From assembly GCA_023053545.1 (NCBI GenBank), contig JAKZAN010000007.1, positions 9,858,001 through 9,922,000 of the forward strand: 64,000 nt of DNA. The letters run 5' to 3'. The position numbers were made by a program, and so were the translations under genes. This stretch comes from Lepidurus packardi (Eukaryota; Arthropoda; Branchiopoda; Notostraca; Triopsidae). Shown here piece after piece: positions 12,786-23,010 of this stretch. Every line of letters begins with the position of its first letter. The first letter of the stretch is position 1. Below the pieces are notes generated by a model. It did no database searches. It was not told the origin of the DNA and saw only the letters and a list, made by a program, of their open reading frames with translations.

Positions 12786-13740
12786 TAATCGAAAAACATC
12801 AGTGTCCCAACCCCAGTCAATTGCCGCATGTCACCGTTTTCATCCCCCTTCAGCCCTGCAACTCTTTAAATCTTCCTGACCAACGCTTTAACCACTTTAT
12901 TTACGAGCCTTTGAACCAACAATGGCCTCTTCCTGTCCCCATACTCTTCCGTTCTTCTTCTTTCATCCCCAACCTTTTTTTTTTTTTAAAAAAAAGAAAA
13001 ATAATCTCCAAAACAGAAAGATCCCGTACGAGTTTGTGTGGGTCACGATGTATTTCAAAGGAGTGCTGCGTTGGACCGCTTACACAAAATGCCCACGACA
13101 GCGGAGGGACCTCCTGCGGACCGCGGAGTGGGACCCACCGCAGTGATAACGCGATAATCAGGTCGTTAGATATTAAGAAAATTGTAATTCTATAAGATTG
13201 AATTGCCTTTTTTGTTATTACTGTAATATGCCTTTTGTGTTTGTTTCCAACTCTGGCATTCACCCCAAAAAAAGGAGTAGAACAGCAACTACTGGCGCCC
13301 CCTGACGCGCAATCAAGGAAAAGTTGTATTGTGTCTTGGTAAATGCTACAAACCGCAAATTGCTTGGCCGATTTTTCAATGACAACGGGGAAACACCGTA
13401 AAAGGGACAGTTGTACCACTACCTAGAGTGGGAACCACCAAAAATTCGAGTCGTGGAATCAGTTCTTCCACCGGAGCACGATGATGAATTTATCCTAATG
13501 GGATAGGTTTACCCGTATACCCTATTATGCATAATAATTGTGTTCCTGCCGCTAAAATGCGAGGTACAATCTGCAAATTTGGCCGATTTCCGGGCATAAA
13601 TCAACGTTAATGTCTGTCTGTTATGAGTGGTGCGGTTTGACACAGTTCACCAAATGAGACGGATGGTTGTTCAGGTTGGCGGTTTCGAATCGAAGAATTG
13701 AACCCGGTTGATAATACCAGGACTGATAACTAGCGACGTA
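12786..13740. other. non-coding, no supported gene
   Basis: Contains T and A runs (12975-13000) and, at 13292-13306, CTGGCGCCCCCTGA. Read on the minus strand this is CAGGGGGCGC, a CTCF-like core. The minus-strand open frame at 12901-13419 (172 codons) has no domain-like features and crosses the homopolymer runs. Confidence 0.55.
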
Positions 13741-13920
13741 TAGTAGATCACTAGTGATTGATCAAAAGTGATTTTGGAGGTCACTAGTGATTTTGAAGCT
13801 CCCTAGTGATTCTGGAGATCATTAAAGGGAAGTTGGAGGTCACTAGTGATTTTGAAGCTGCCAAGTGATTCTGGAGATCAGCAATGATTTTAAATATCGC
13901 TAGTGATTTTGAAGATCAGT
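13741..13920. repeat. minisatellite of about 20 bp with a TCACTAGTGA palindrome
   Basis: Degenerate tandem units of the form TCACTAGTGATTTTGAAG. ATCACTAGTGAT (13747-13758) is a perfect 12-bp palindrome, and the 10-bp core recurs near 13781 and 13838. The same core appears in the unrelated array at 29.4-30.4 kb. Confidence 0.8.
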
Positions 13921-15250
13921 AAAGTGACGTTTGAAAGTAAAAGAGAAGGTTTGGAATTGAACTTAGATGAGGTAGAGGGACCTTGGGTAAAAGCGAACAG
14001 TACAGCAGAGAGTTTCGCATTCCAGGCAGTGAGTTTGGCGATTCCAAGCCAAAGTGAAGATGATAATACTTAAAGAGTTCGAAGGTGGGGTAGAGGCGTA
14101 ACGCAAACATGGGATAAGAAAGGTTTTGGAATTGGACGGCTTTTGGAACGCCTGGCACGCTATACACTCACGCGGTGGGTGTCGTGAAGCTGGTGATTCC
14201 TTAATGATTGGTGAAGCTCTCTGGTTTAGGGCATAATAAAGCAAGGGCTCGTTGAGAAGCGTTGTTTTGTGCCGTTTTATATGTTTTGCCAGCCATCGTT
14301 CCAGCGCTGGTATACCAGCATGATGAATGAGCGTTCTTTCCTTGACAAGCTCTCCTTGCGGAGGGACGGCACGCCGAGCTTAGGAGGTTTTGGCAAGCAG
14401 TCTCCTGCTCCAACAGACAACCAACCTATCACACCTTTTCTTTTGCTATATATGCTTATACATCCTTTATATCCCGCCGTGAAGTGGCTCTCTTGGGAAA
14501 CCTCGGAGCCGCTCCGCACAACTCTATAACTGGCCTGCTGCTGGCAAGCCAAAGCTCCCCGCAACTCCAGATTACATCGCAAGAGGACACGTGTTAAACA
14601 ACACACACATACACACCTTAGCTTGCTCCGTTACCTTATAAGGTCCCAACTCCTCCTTGTATCATAAATCTATACCTTCCTAAATAGTTGCCAACTGAAT
14701 GTTAAAAAAAAAAAACTCGGACTGTTCTATAACGCCGAATTTCTAATTTGTCGAAACTTTCCAGAATTTCAAATCCCAGCGGCAATGGCAAGTCAATACA
14801 AAGTCCAAATTTGAACTTTTCACTTTTCTTAAACTTTTCCACTTTTCACTATTCCGAAACTTCAGTTATCTTACACACTTCAGTTTACTTAAACGAAAGC
14901 AATAAGAGTCAATGGGAATACAGTGATTGTCGGAATGCCCAACATTCTCTTAGACATAATTCGTGGTTAAACAGGAAGTCGTTGATGACCTTAAGACGTT
15001 TTCTTTTTTTTTTTTTTTAATTTTAGAAAGAACTAGACTAAGAATTTCAGACAGTGCTAAAATATTAGCACACCTGGTTCCCCTCCCTTTGCGGAATTGC
15101 AAATGATAGGTTGACGTTGTGGTTGGGATTGTGGTTGTCCTTTTCACGCACACAGAGTGAGTGCGGGACTGCATGCTCAGTTAAAAGAGTACCAGTGCAT
15201 ACACGGTGCAGAAGCACACACAAAGCCACAATAAGGAAAAACCCATAGTT
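13921..15250. other. non-coding, no supported gene
   Basis: Ordinary intergenic sequence ending in a long T run (about 15003-15018). Several 70-110 codon open frames at 13916-14606 lie on both strands over the same bases and cancel one another as gene evidence. This stretch would include the 3' UTR of the minus-strand exon at 15251-15796 if that is real. Confidence 0.5.
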
Positions 15251-15796
15251 CTATTCAACAACTGAGTTTAAGAAAAGCCCCAAAGATCCTGAAAATTGTC
15301 TTTTTGTCAAGCTTGGGGAAGGGGGAGGAGCCTGCGTGGTACTATGGGCAACCTGCTGTTCGGTACATTCTTCCCTGATCCTCCGTTCTTCCTCAAGAGC
15401 GAGTGGGGCATCATAGACGTAGTCCTCGGAGGAACTGCTTGAATCCTTTGTTGGACGTAGAATGCGACAGCACAGATGGATGAAACATCCCCAGGATAAT
15501 AAGAAGATGAAAAAAAAGGACCCTGTGGGCCATGGTCCAACCCACCCTAATAAAAACGCCGTCCAGCAATCTTGGATCCACTGCCTTCCCAATCCTCGAT
15601 TCCCCACAACTGTATGCTCGTCTTTTGAATGCACGTACACCACGATTAGCAATGCAGGGAAAATTACTCCGGCGTGGGAGGGTGTGAAAAGCAAGGTTGG
15701 GATGGTTAAAATCTCCCCCGTCGTGCAAACCGTGTCGGGACAGGTCATTAGCGACCCTGGGTCAAAACTCCCCAGCGGACCCTTGAAGGTGTGAAT
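15251..15796 (-). CDS. probable terminal coding exon of an unrecognised membrane protein
   Basis: On the minus strand TTCTCAATTAG ends at 15797 and is a plausible 3' splice site. From 15796 one frame stays open for 181 residues to TAG at 15251-15253. An in-frame ATG lies at 15748, so a 165-residue start there is the alternative. The sequence reads as a Cys-containing segment (DPGSLMTCPDTVCTTGE), a hydrophobic stretch (GVIFPALLIVVYV), then a longer hydrophobic span (GSFFFIFLLSWGCFIHLCCR). A hydrophilic tail follows, with a Ser run, acidic residues (EDYVYDAP, ALEEERRIREE) and a Pro-rich segment (APPPSPS). That suggests a membrane protein with a cytoplasmic Pro-rich tail, in the general style of Shisa-like or other single-pass proteins, but no family is identified. 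It lies 1.5 kb upstream of FoxB and is divergent to it. Confidence 0.35.
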   Translation of the reverse strand: MHTFKGPLGSFDPGSLMTCPDTVCTTGEILTIPTLLFTPSHAGVIFPALLIVVYVHSKDEHTVVGNRGLGRQWIQDCWTAFLLGWVGPWPTGSFFFIFLLSWGCFIHLCCRILRPTKDSSSSSEDYVYDAPLALEEERRIREECTEQQVAHSTTQAPPPSPSLTKRQFSGSLGLFLNSVVE

Positions 15797-16860
15797 CTAA
15801 TTGAGAACATGTCATCCGGAAAATGGATGGAAAACTTTGTACACCCAAAATGTTATATTCAGAAGGTCCGCTCGCAGCCTGAGAAAAGCTAATATATACA
15901 TATAACAAGAGACCTCCAAGTGAACTTGGCGTCTAGAAAAGCGAATTCCTGACAATGTTGGGTCCGTTTGGTCTTTTTGTACACCAAGTGCCCTTCCTGA
16001 GCGAAATCCATATTTCGATTAGCCATGTTCTACCTTTCCTCAGGAAAGCAGAAAGTTCAAGTTCAATTACTTACAGTGATCTTCAGGGGAACTTGTGCTT
16101 TCGAATCATTTGATTCGCCCCCTTTTCCTCTCATTCCGAGAGCAGTGGAATGGAATGATTCCAGGGAACAGTAGAACGAACTGACCGCCAAGGCAATTAA
16201 GGTTACCCTAATGTACTTAATTGATTAGGCGCAGAAGAAGCTCTGGCGTGCAGAACGGGTGGATTACTGCAACGCCACGTTGCGTTGCAGCTAGGAAACG
16301 ACCACCGGGAATCAGGCTGAAACGATCGCTGATGTTTTGGCTTTGCATTAACACGAGCTTTGCCTAATAAAGAATTCCTACTAAAACCTAGTAAAGAATC
16401 TAGAAATGGAAGTACGGAGTTCTGCGGAATGACATACAGGATACCGAACTCAATCACTCACGAAATACGATGGGTTTGGCAAAGGTACTTTGGCATAAAG
16501 TAAATTTGGCAAAGGCACTTTCAGTTTAGGGTGGAAGTGGGGAAGGGGTTAGATTTCATTCAGGGATCTGCAACTAGGTACACACTAGCGGATCTGTGTG
16601 TTGCCATCCGAGACTTTGCAGATGACAATAAAGAAATAGAGTTCGGGCGCTTTTTTACTGTTGTGTTGACGAGAAATATTAGAGCCTAGGTGTGGTATTA
16701 AGGGCCAGATAATTGAGGGTGCAAGATTCACTCCAACAATAGTCGATTCATTGGATTGTGTTCTTTCTTTAAAAAAAAAAATTGGCGTTGGAGTAGTGGT
16801 ATCCGATATTCTTCAAAGCCGTATAGAAAAGGTGTCAAGACGCTCAAACTGGGCATGTGC
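15797..16860. other. non-coding between the minus-strand exon and the FoxB promoter region
   Basis: No supported gene. Contains a short direct repeat (TTTGGCAAAGG at about 16473 and 16509). Any upstream exons of the minus-strand gene, or distal promoter sequence of FoxB, would lie here; neither can be placed with confidence. Confidence 0.5.
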
Positions 16861-16866
16861 CTGTCT

Positions 16867-16959
16867 ATTGTTCACACCTTCAAAAGGAACAATTACCGAC
16901 CATTGGCTTGGCGTTTCGCTCCGCTGAGCACCAATGGCGCTTACCCGGAGCGGAGCGAA
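16867..16959. promoter_or_regulatory. FoxB-proximal block of nested inverted repeats (Sox, T-box and CCAAT-like sites)
   Basis: Three inverted repeats follow or interleave within 93 bp. ATTGTTC (16867-16873) faces GAACAAT (16887-16893). CCATTGG (16900-16906) faces CCAATGG (16931-16937). TTCGCTCCGCT (16915-16925) faces AGCGGAGCGAA (16949-16959), a perfect 11-bp pair with a 23-bp spacer holding the second CCAAT box. The first pair matches the Sox core AACAAT in both orientations, and between its arms sits TTCACACCT (16871-16879), a T-box half site. It ends 318 bp before the FoxB ATG. A promoter role is inferred from position and motif density. Confidence 0.45.
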
Positions 16960-17277
16960 GGGGCCGGGGACCTTAAACCCTGCCTGGGTCGGCCCTATAT
17001 TGGACCCTGTTGGTGATCCTCGGGCTTCATACTGCGGGCAATGCAAGGCTAGCAAAGAGGAAACTGTTCCTCCAGAGTGTCAAACAACGTGTTGGAAGCA
17101 GGTAGTGTCTGCTGCGAGCTGGTGATTCCCAGTGGCTCCCGAAAACTGAGCAAGACAATTCGAAAGACGTTTCAGTGTGTACCCACTTGATGCCCTTGAA
17201 GTGAATTTGAATTTCGCCCCGGAATTTCAAGATTGTGACAGTACAAAGTTTCTAAAAACACATTTGTAACCGTAACA
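16960..17277 (+). promoter_or_regulatory. FoxB core promoter / 5' UTR region
   Basis: GC-richer sequence leading to the FoxB start. CTATATTGG (about 16997-17005) is a weak TATA-like element and TTCATAC (about 17026) a weak initiator-like match; the transcription start cannot be fixed from sequence. The start codon context is GTAACAATGC, with A at -3. No intron is needed between here and the ATG, although a 5' UTR intron cannot be excluded. Confidence 0.35.
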
Positions 17278-18894
17278 ATGCCGCGTCCGTGTCGTGAGAG
17301 TTACGGCGATCAGAAGCCGCCCTATTCCTACATTGCCTTGACCGCCATGGCCATCTTATCGTCCCCCGAAAAGATGCTGCCTTTAGCGGACATCTACCGT
17401 TTCATCATGGATCGGTTCCCTTACTACCGCCGCAACACGCAACGGTGGCAAAACTCATTGAGACACAATCTGTCCTTCAATGACTGTTTCCTCAAAGTCC
17501 CGCGTCGTCCCGACCGACCAGGTAAGGGGGCCTATTGGACGTTGCATCCTCACGCCATCAACATGTTCGAGAACGGGTCTTTGTTGCGTCGTCGTAAGCG
17601 CTTCAAGCTCCACAAATGCGATAAGGAATTACTGGAACACGAATTGGCGGCTCTGTCGAATATTAACCGCATGATGCACGCAGGCAACCCGTCGCCGTCC
17701 GGAGGATCTGTCCCAAACGGAGGAGGAGGACCTATGCCTGTGACGGGCCCGCCGCCTCCACCGCCGCCGCCAACCTCGGCTCCTGGGGTACCCTTCTCTC
17801 CTCAGGTGGCTAACATGAATCCTTGTAATGGAAACGCGTTTCCGAATTACCCAGCATTTCCCGGTACTTTCCCCTTCAACTATAATCCGGCCGCTATAGC
17901 GGCGGCGGCGGCGGCTGCCGCCCTATCCGCCAGCCAAGTCTCGCATATGAGGATGCAGAACTTCGGAGCTCCAAACCCAGTGAATGCTCCGTCTCCGTAC
18001 ATGTACCCTTCGCCCCATGCTTACAACCCTAACCTTGCCTCTCCCTCGCAATTAGGGCAGCCAGTGATACCCTCCGCTAGTACGAGTGCCAGTGATGCTC
18101 TCGCGTTGCACTCTTCGCGACCTAAACGGTCCTTCACCATCGCCAGCCTCATCGCTACCGATTCCGAGGATTCCGAGGAAGACGATCAACCCGAAGGAAC
18201 CTCTTCAAAGAAGTACAAAGATGGCATGGACCGAGGGGCAACCGCCGCCGACTCTGACGATGATATTGATGTCGGAGACGAGGAGGTGGATGTGGATCAC
18301 TTGCAGTCATCGCCGTCTCCAACTTCTTCCCTCCACAGCCCGCGTTCAAGGGTGAGTCACGAATTGGACGACAATGCCAGCGTCAACGCTGCATCGATGG
18401 ATTCGTCGCTCAAGCCGGTAAAGACTCCGTACGCGGCTTACTTAAACTTTGCTTCCAAGTACCAACCCTATCAGCCACCTCACGGCGGCGACCAAGGCAC
18501 CGGCGCTCCGCTTTTTCGTCCCTTTCCTACCTCCACCCCTGGTTACAGCAAACCCCCTTTACGCTTCGCACCCTCAACAAGCCCCGATGACATAAACACT
18601 CGCTCTCCCTTTCTCCCTTTGCCAGTACCGGTGATGGCAGCCCATAACTCGTCCCTTGCTCACCCCTCTCATCCGCATCAGCCCTTTCTGAACAGTCCCT
18701 TGCCCATGCAAGGCACTCACGCCAGTACCGGCAAGCTGTCAGCTCTGGACGCTGCTCCGCAATCCAAAATCAACGCCGGTACCGAGCCTTTTTTATTGGG
18801 AACGTCTCTGGCAAAAAACGCGAGTCCAGAGACGTCACCAGGAACCAGAGACAGTACCGCGTTTCGTTTTAGTCCCAACTTGAGATCAGTTTGA
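17278..18894 (+). CDS. foxb: FoxB-type forkhead transcription factor (single exon, 538 aa)
   Basis: Nuclear sequence-specific DNA-binding protein of the forkhead family; FoxB genes act in early nervous system and head/ventral patterning. The N-terminal MPRP and [18 protein letters not shown] open the forkhead domain (about residues 8-105). The recognition helix is [19 protein letters not shown] (53-71) and the wing is [10 protein letters not shown] followed by [17 protein letters not shown]. The wing form and the [17 protein letters not shown] extension resemble arthropod FoxB. Downstream are a Gly/Pro-rich linker with a Pro run (158-165), a poly-Ala stretch (205-215), and [15 protein letters not shown] (281-295), an eh1-like Groucho-binding motif matching a conserved position in fly fd96Ca/b. 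An acidic Asp/Glu/Ser region (296-340) and a Ser/Pro-rich tail complete it. It is longer than fly or vertebrate FoxB (about 270-330 aa), mainly in the low-complexity linkers. The frame is intact and unspliced, as is usual for FoxB. Confidence 0.95.
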   Translation: MPRPCRESYGDQKPPYSYIALTAMAILSSPEKMLPLADIYRFIMDRFPYYRRNTQRWQNSLRHNLSFNDCFLKVPRRPDRPGKGAYWTLHPHAINMFENGSLLRRRKRFKLHKCDKELLEHELAALSNINRMMHAGNPSPSGGSVPNGGGGPMPVTGPPPPPPPPTSAPGVPFSPQVANMNPCNGNAFPNYPAFPGTFPFNYNPAAIAAAAAAAALSASQVSHMRMQNFGAPNPVNAPSPYMYPSPHAYNPNLASPSQLGQPVIPSASTSASDALALHSSRPKRSFTIASLIATDSEDSEEDDQPEGTSSKKYKDGMDRGATAADSDDDIDVGDEEVDVDHLQSSPSPTSSLHSPRSRVSHELDDNASVNAASMDSSLKPVKTPYAAYLNFASKYQPYQPPHGGDQGTGAPLFRPFPTSTPGYSKPPLRFAPSTSPDDINTRSPFLPLPVPVMAAHNSSLAHPSHPHQPFLNSPLPMQGTHASTGKLSALDAAPQSKINAGTEPFLLGTSLAKNASPETSPGTRDSTAFRFSPNLRSV

Positions 18895-19255
18895 CTCTGA
18901 CTGCATTCAAGTTACGTGGGATTGATTCCGAAGTCATCTCCTCAATTTTTACATGCATATACATATATATATACATAGATTTTGGTTCTCGATGACGGTT
19001 TGAGAACCGTCCCACCTGAAAGTGACAGAAGACATGGTGTGTTGCAGTGTTATTGTACAAAGCATGCAGAATTTGCCCCACTGGTCTCGATTTTATGTTG
19101 TAATATCTTTGCGTTTCTTCTGTCAGAAATTTGGTTCTCCTTTCCTTGGATATTGAATTGACTTTTTCTCCCGCGTTTTGCCAAAACCTTGCTAAGATCC
19201 CAACTGTTTGAGATATTTGGGTTCGGTTGATCAATAAAAAAAAGAGAAATTCACT
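18895..19255 (+). other. FoxB 3' UTR
   Basis: The 361 bases after the TGA stop end just past a canonical AATAAA at 19233-19238, embedded in GATCAATAAAAAAAAGAG. A short AT run (about 18955-18975) is the only low-complexity part. The end point is inferred from the hexamer. Confidence 0.6.
19233..19238 (+). terminator. polyadenylation signal AATAAA for FoxB
   Basis: Canonical hexamer 339 bases after the FoxB stop codon, the first AATAAA on this strand after the gene. Confidence 0.6.
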
Positions 19256-20984
19256 CTTTCATCGGAAACGAAAATCAATGCTTCATTACTTTACTTAGCA
19301 ATCACGAGCTGAAAATGGATCGGCTCAGGTCCAAGCTGCTCCTAAATACGAAACGGTAGGTGGCAGGGCTCAAGACCAAGAGTAAACGGCGTCTCATTTA
19401 TCATGGTATACAGTCCGCGCGTTGAAATCTCCCGACTTGATGGTGGTAAGACTAGCGGTGTGACGCAGTACAGCAATGAATCAAAACGTCAAAGAATCTT
19501 TTGTATCCCTATGGGAACATTCATTTCCCAGTACTCTAGCCTAGCGTTACCCTGAACCTGACTGTGTGAACTGCCTATGCATTTCTAGAAAGTCGCTACA
19601 GTAAATACTGTTACACTTGGTCAGGATGATCATGGTGATTGGTGCAAAGTTCCAATCACAATCTAAACATTGAAGCCTTTCCTTCAAAGGATTACTAGTA
19701 CAAATTCCTAGTGTTTTATCAAAAGATTTCAGAAATATTCGTGTAGATCCTCTTGACGAGCAGCGTGGTATCGTTTGGTTACCATTCTTGGCAGGCCGTT
19801 TGGGTAAAAAGCGTAAAATCCTCGAAGGTGCGCGAGTACAATACAATACCCATTTGAGGTAACGAAGCTCCACAGACAGCCTTTTTTTCTTTTGTGTAGT
19901 AAAAGCTGGCCTCAGTTTTGGCCCATCTTCTTTTAGAAAAATATAAAAACACTTTGTGTGTGCTGAAGCGGAGGATGGCGGAGAAACCGACGGTTAATAG
20001 ACAAGGGTATGTACCATCGCTGACGCACCAAGAAGGTGGTGGTGGTGTTTCGTTTCGTTTTCCCGAGCTCTCTCAAGTCTCTTGGGTGAACACCTGAAAC
20101 CCCTAATTTTGGTGACTACCACGCCTGCAGCTCTCCGTTGCTGCCGCCAGGCAGTCTAGAAAAGCCATCCAGCAGATACGCTCGTCTACTCCGGTACTCC
20201 GGTTCGGAAAGGCGCAGGGACATATGTTTCGAGAAGGGAGAGGATGGTAACTGGTAAATGCGTAGCAAACTTCACCATCTGATGTTGATCAACCTCTGCC
20301 AGGACATGCATCTTCTCTGGGAAGATAGTGAATCTTGGGTAACCATCAGTTTGGGACCGTCATCGTTTATTCCATCGCGATAAAGAGCCAAAGCTGGTTA
20401 CTTTCGTTGGGGGGCAAAGCTTTCAGCAAGTTCTAAATGGCAAGAGATCCGAGCTGAAGATCTGAACGAAAAACCTTTTCTCACCTGGTGCTCCCATTAT
20501 AGGTCTTCATGGTTGCGGCAAAAACGTGCTAACACCGTGTCCAATCTCTGGGACCAAACGGTGACCTCAACAGAGCATTGTCAACTCCCAACAAGCGTGA
20601 CTTTTCGGGGATGGGCTATACACAGCCAAATTCTTGAAGCACTAAACTTGGCGTTGACTTGTTGCATTTTCACCCCCGAAGATACAATTCCTACCAGGGT
20701 ACACCGCCGTTTGATGGTGCAACAGCGCAGCTCCGTCAAATAAGCATTGAATTGGGACCCCCGAAAAGTGAAAAAAGGGATGACAATGGCAGCCATATAG
20801 CGGCTCCGTTATTGTTGTCTCTTGCTATAGCAAACGTTATACTTCACGCTCATTAAAGGGTGGTTCTGTATGCTCTCAAAAGCCATGTTTCTACACTAAG
20901 AACAGACTCTTTGACATTTCAGCTTTTTCAAGTTTACTTTGCCAGCAGTCCCAACCTTGCCCCAACAATGAACACCCAGCGTAC
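19256..20984. other. non-coding, no supported gene
   Basis: Ordinary sequence. TAGGTGGCAG at 19357-19366 matches the CTCF core about 120 bp past the FoxB poly(A) signal. A short ATG-to-donor segment (ATG at 19975, GTATGT at 20007) could be a first coding exon, but at 32 bases it has no statistical weight. Confidence 0.5.
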
Positions 20985-21275
20985 AGTGTAAACCTTCGCT
21001 AAGGCCCGTCCACACCATCCCACAACAATGAATATTGAACTAGAAAAGGGCTGGCTGGCTGTGTAACCCTAGCTTAGCAAAACAGTCAGTCAGTCCAAAC
21101 CTTCCCACAACAAAGAAAATCATACTAAATACTAAAACTAAAGAAAGGACGGCAGTGTAAACCTAGCTTAACAAACAGTCAGCCAGTCCAAACTTTCCCA
21201 CAACAAAGAAAATCATACTAAATACTAAAACTACTAAAACTAGAGAAATGACTGCAGTGTAAACCTAGCTTAAGG
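20985..21275. repeat. tandem repeat of about 95-100 bp, three copies
   Basis: GTGTAAACCTAGCTTA or a close variant begins at 21061, 21155 and 21257 (spacings 94 and 102). The copies share CCCACAACAAAGAAAATCAT and ACTAAATACTAAAACT. The first copy is more diverged and includes a small GGCTGGCTGGCT run. Confidence 0.8.
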
Positions 21276-22289
21276 GAAGAAACACCGACTTGGACTGAGA
21301 TTTACTGTTTGATCATCCTAGTGTGATTGGACTTTCTTATAGCTAATTCAGTTAGTTCCTAGTGTGAATGGTGTTGCAATTTGATAACCCATATTTACTG
21401 TCGTTCTTTCCTGTTATAAAAGCGAAAAGAGTGGGTGTGGGAACGCGCGGCGTCGGTTGTATAGTTTCAAAGTTCCGGGCGTATTGAGCGAGTTATCACT
21501 CAAGTAAAACCGCCTTGTTTTTGGTTCTTGTTTTATTCTCGTTGGCTAAGAACTATAGTGTTGTTATATGTGGTAGTGGGTGTAAGGATCAGCCCAAACT
21601 TGAGTCCCAAACTGCGTTTGAAGTTAGTGGAGTGAAGGAAGAAGAAGAGGAGGAGCAGGATCCTCAATTTGGTGCGGTTTCTTGTATCTTGTATCTTGAA
21701 AGGAATTATCCAGTGTAGTTTTTTCTCACTTTCCTCGGTAAACTATCTCTGTAAGTTACGAAAACATTTGGAGGTGCTAAGGCAAACGGAACGTTGGTCA
21801 AGGCGGCGGCCAGTTCCCTGTAATCAACACCTTGGCTGATAGCTTACAAATTCCTCGTGCCAGACTTGGACCTGCGGCCGCAGGCCGTACTTGATTTATG
21901 GAAGCTGGAGCTAAAGGCGAGAAAGAACCCCTGCATTCTAACGCTTCGTGGCTGACTTTATACCCGGCGAGAGAGCGAGAGAGAGAGATAGGAAAAAAAT
22001 AAATAAAATAAAAACGAGCCAAGGAAAAGAGGTGTAAGAGAACAACTGGATGGCAAAGAGTTGCTTTTGCCTTGACGGTCAAGAGAACAAACCTATGGTT
22101 TGGATCCATGAGTAATGCACACAAAAGGTAGCAAGGATGAAAACGAAGGAAATAAATGACGAAGAAGCCTCCGGCCTTGATGGCTGAACCAAAAATTCTC
22201 CAAGCATCCCTCCACACCTGGTGCTGATTAGCCGTGCAGAGACCACACCTATTCTCCCTGTGTATGGAACTACACTCGTTTCGTAGTAT
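21276..22289. other. non-coding, with a TATA box lacking a supported gene
   Basis: TATAAAAG at 21415-21422 is a perfect TATA box followed by a GC-rich stretch, but no convincing coding exon follows. The open segment at 21515-21718 has no ATG start. A GA run lies at about 21969-21990. The 200-codon minus-strand open frame at 21798-22400 runs from this GA-rich tract into the satellite and is not supported. Confidence 0.5.
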
Positions 22290-23010
22290 TGGAATTAACG
22301 TCATTTGTTTCAGCTGTGCACACTTCCCCAGAGGATCGGCTCCCAGCATCCATTGGCAACTTCTTAACTTTTGGCTCTTGTGAGAATGGAAAGGTTGCAA
22401 AACGTTCCGGGAAGCTTCAGAGATTATAAGAACGCTTTCCTTAATGCGAACAATGAGTTATTCGAATTAACGCCATTCCATAGATCATTTGTTTCAGCTA
22501 TGCACACTTCCCCAGAGGATCGGCTCAGAGCATCCATTGGCAACTTCTTAACTTTTGGTTCTTGTGAGAATGGAAAGGTTGCAAAACGTTTCGGGAAGCT
22601 TCAGAGATTATAAGAACGCTTTCCTTAATGCGAACAATGAGTTATTCGAATTAACGCCATTCCATAGATCATTTGTTTCAGCTATGCACACTTCCCCAGA
22701 GGATCGGCTCAGAGCATCCATTGGCAACTTGTTAACTTTTGGTTCTTGTGAGAATGGAAAGGTTGTGAAACGTTCCGGGAAGCTTCAGAGATTATAGGAA
22801 CGCTCTCCTTAATGCGAACAATGAGTTATTCGAATTAACGCCATTCCATAGATCATTTGTTTCAGCTATGCAAACTTCCCCAGAGGATCGGCTCCCAGCA
22901 TCCATTGGCAACTTCTTAACTTTTGGTTCTTGTGAGAATGGAAAGGTTGTGAAACGTTTCGGGGAGCTTCGGAGATTATAGGAACGCGTCTCCTTAATGC
23001 GAACAATGAA
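22290..23010. repeat. 184-bp satellite, about four tandem copies
   Basis: TGAGAATGGAAAGGTT starts at 22381, 22565, 22749 and 22933, an exact 184-bp period with few substitutions. The first copy lacks part of the ATTCCATAGATC segment. Each copy carries an 80-codon open frame, but 184 is not a multiple of three, so no continuous protein results. Confidence 0.95.

Noticed and set aside
12901-13419. 172-codon open frame, minus strand
   Set aside because: Crosses T/A homopolymers (read as Phe/Lys runs) and lacks any domain character.
19975-20006. Possible 32-bp first exon (ATG to GTATGT)
   Set aside because: Too short to distinguish from chance, and the nearby TATAAAAA lies too close to the ATG.
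21415-21718. TATA box followed by an open segment with Glu run
   Set aside because: The open segment has no ATG and its hydrophobic start depends on a non-standard start codon; no splice structure could be proposed.
21798-22400. 200-codon open frame, minus strand
   Set aside because: Begins inside the 184-bp satellite and crosses a GA microsatellite; no protein features.
22371-22797. Two 80-codon frames repeated in tandem
   Set aside because: They are the same frame read in successive 184-bp satellite units; the period is not a multiple of three.
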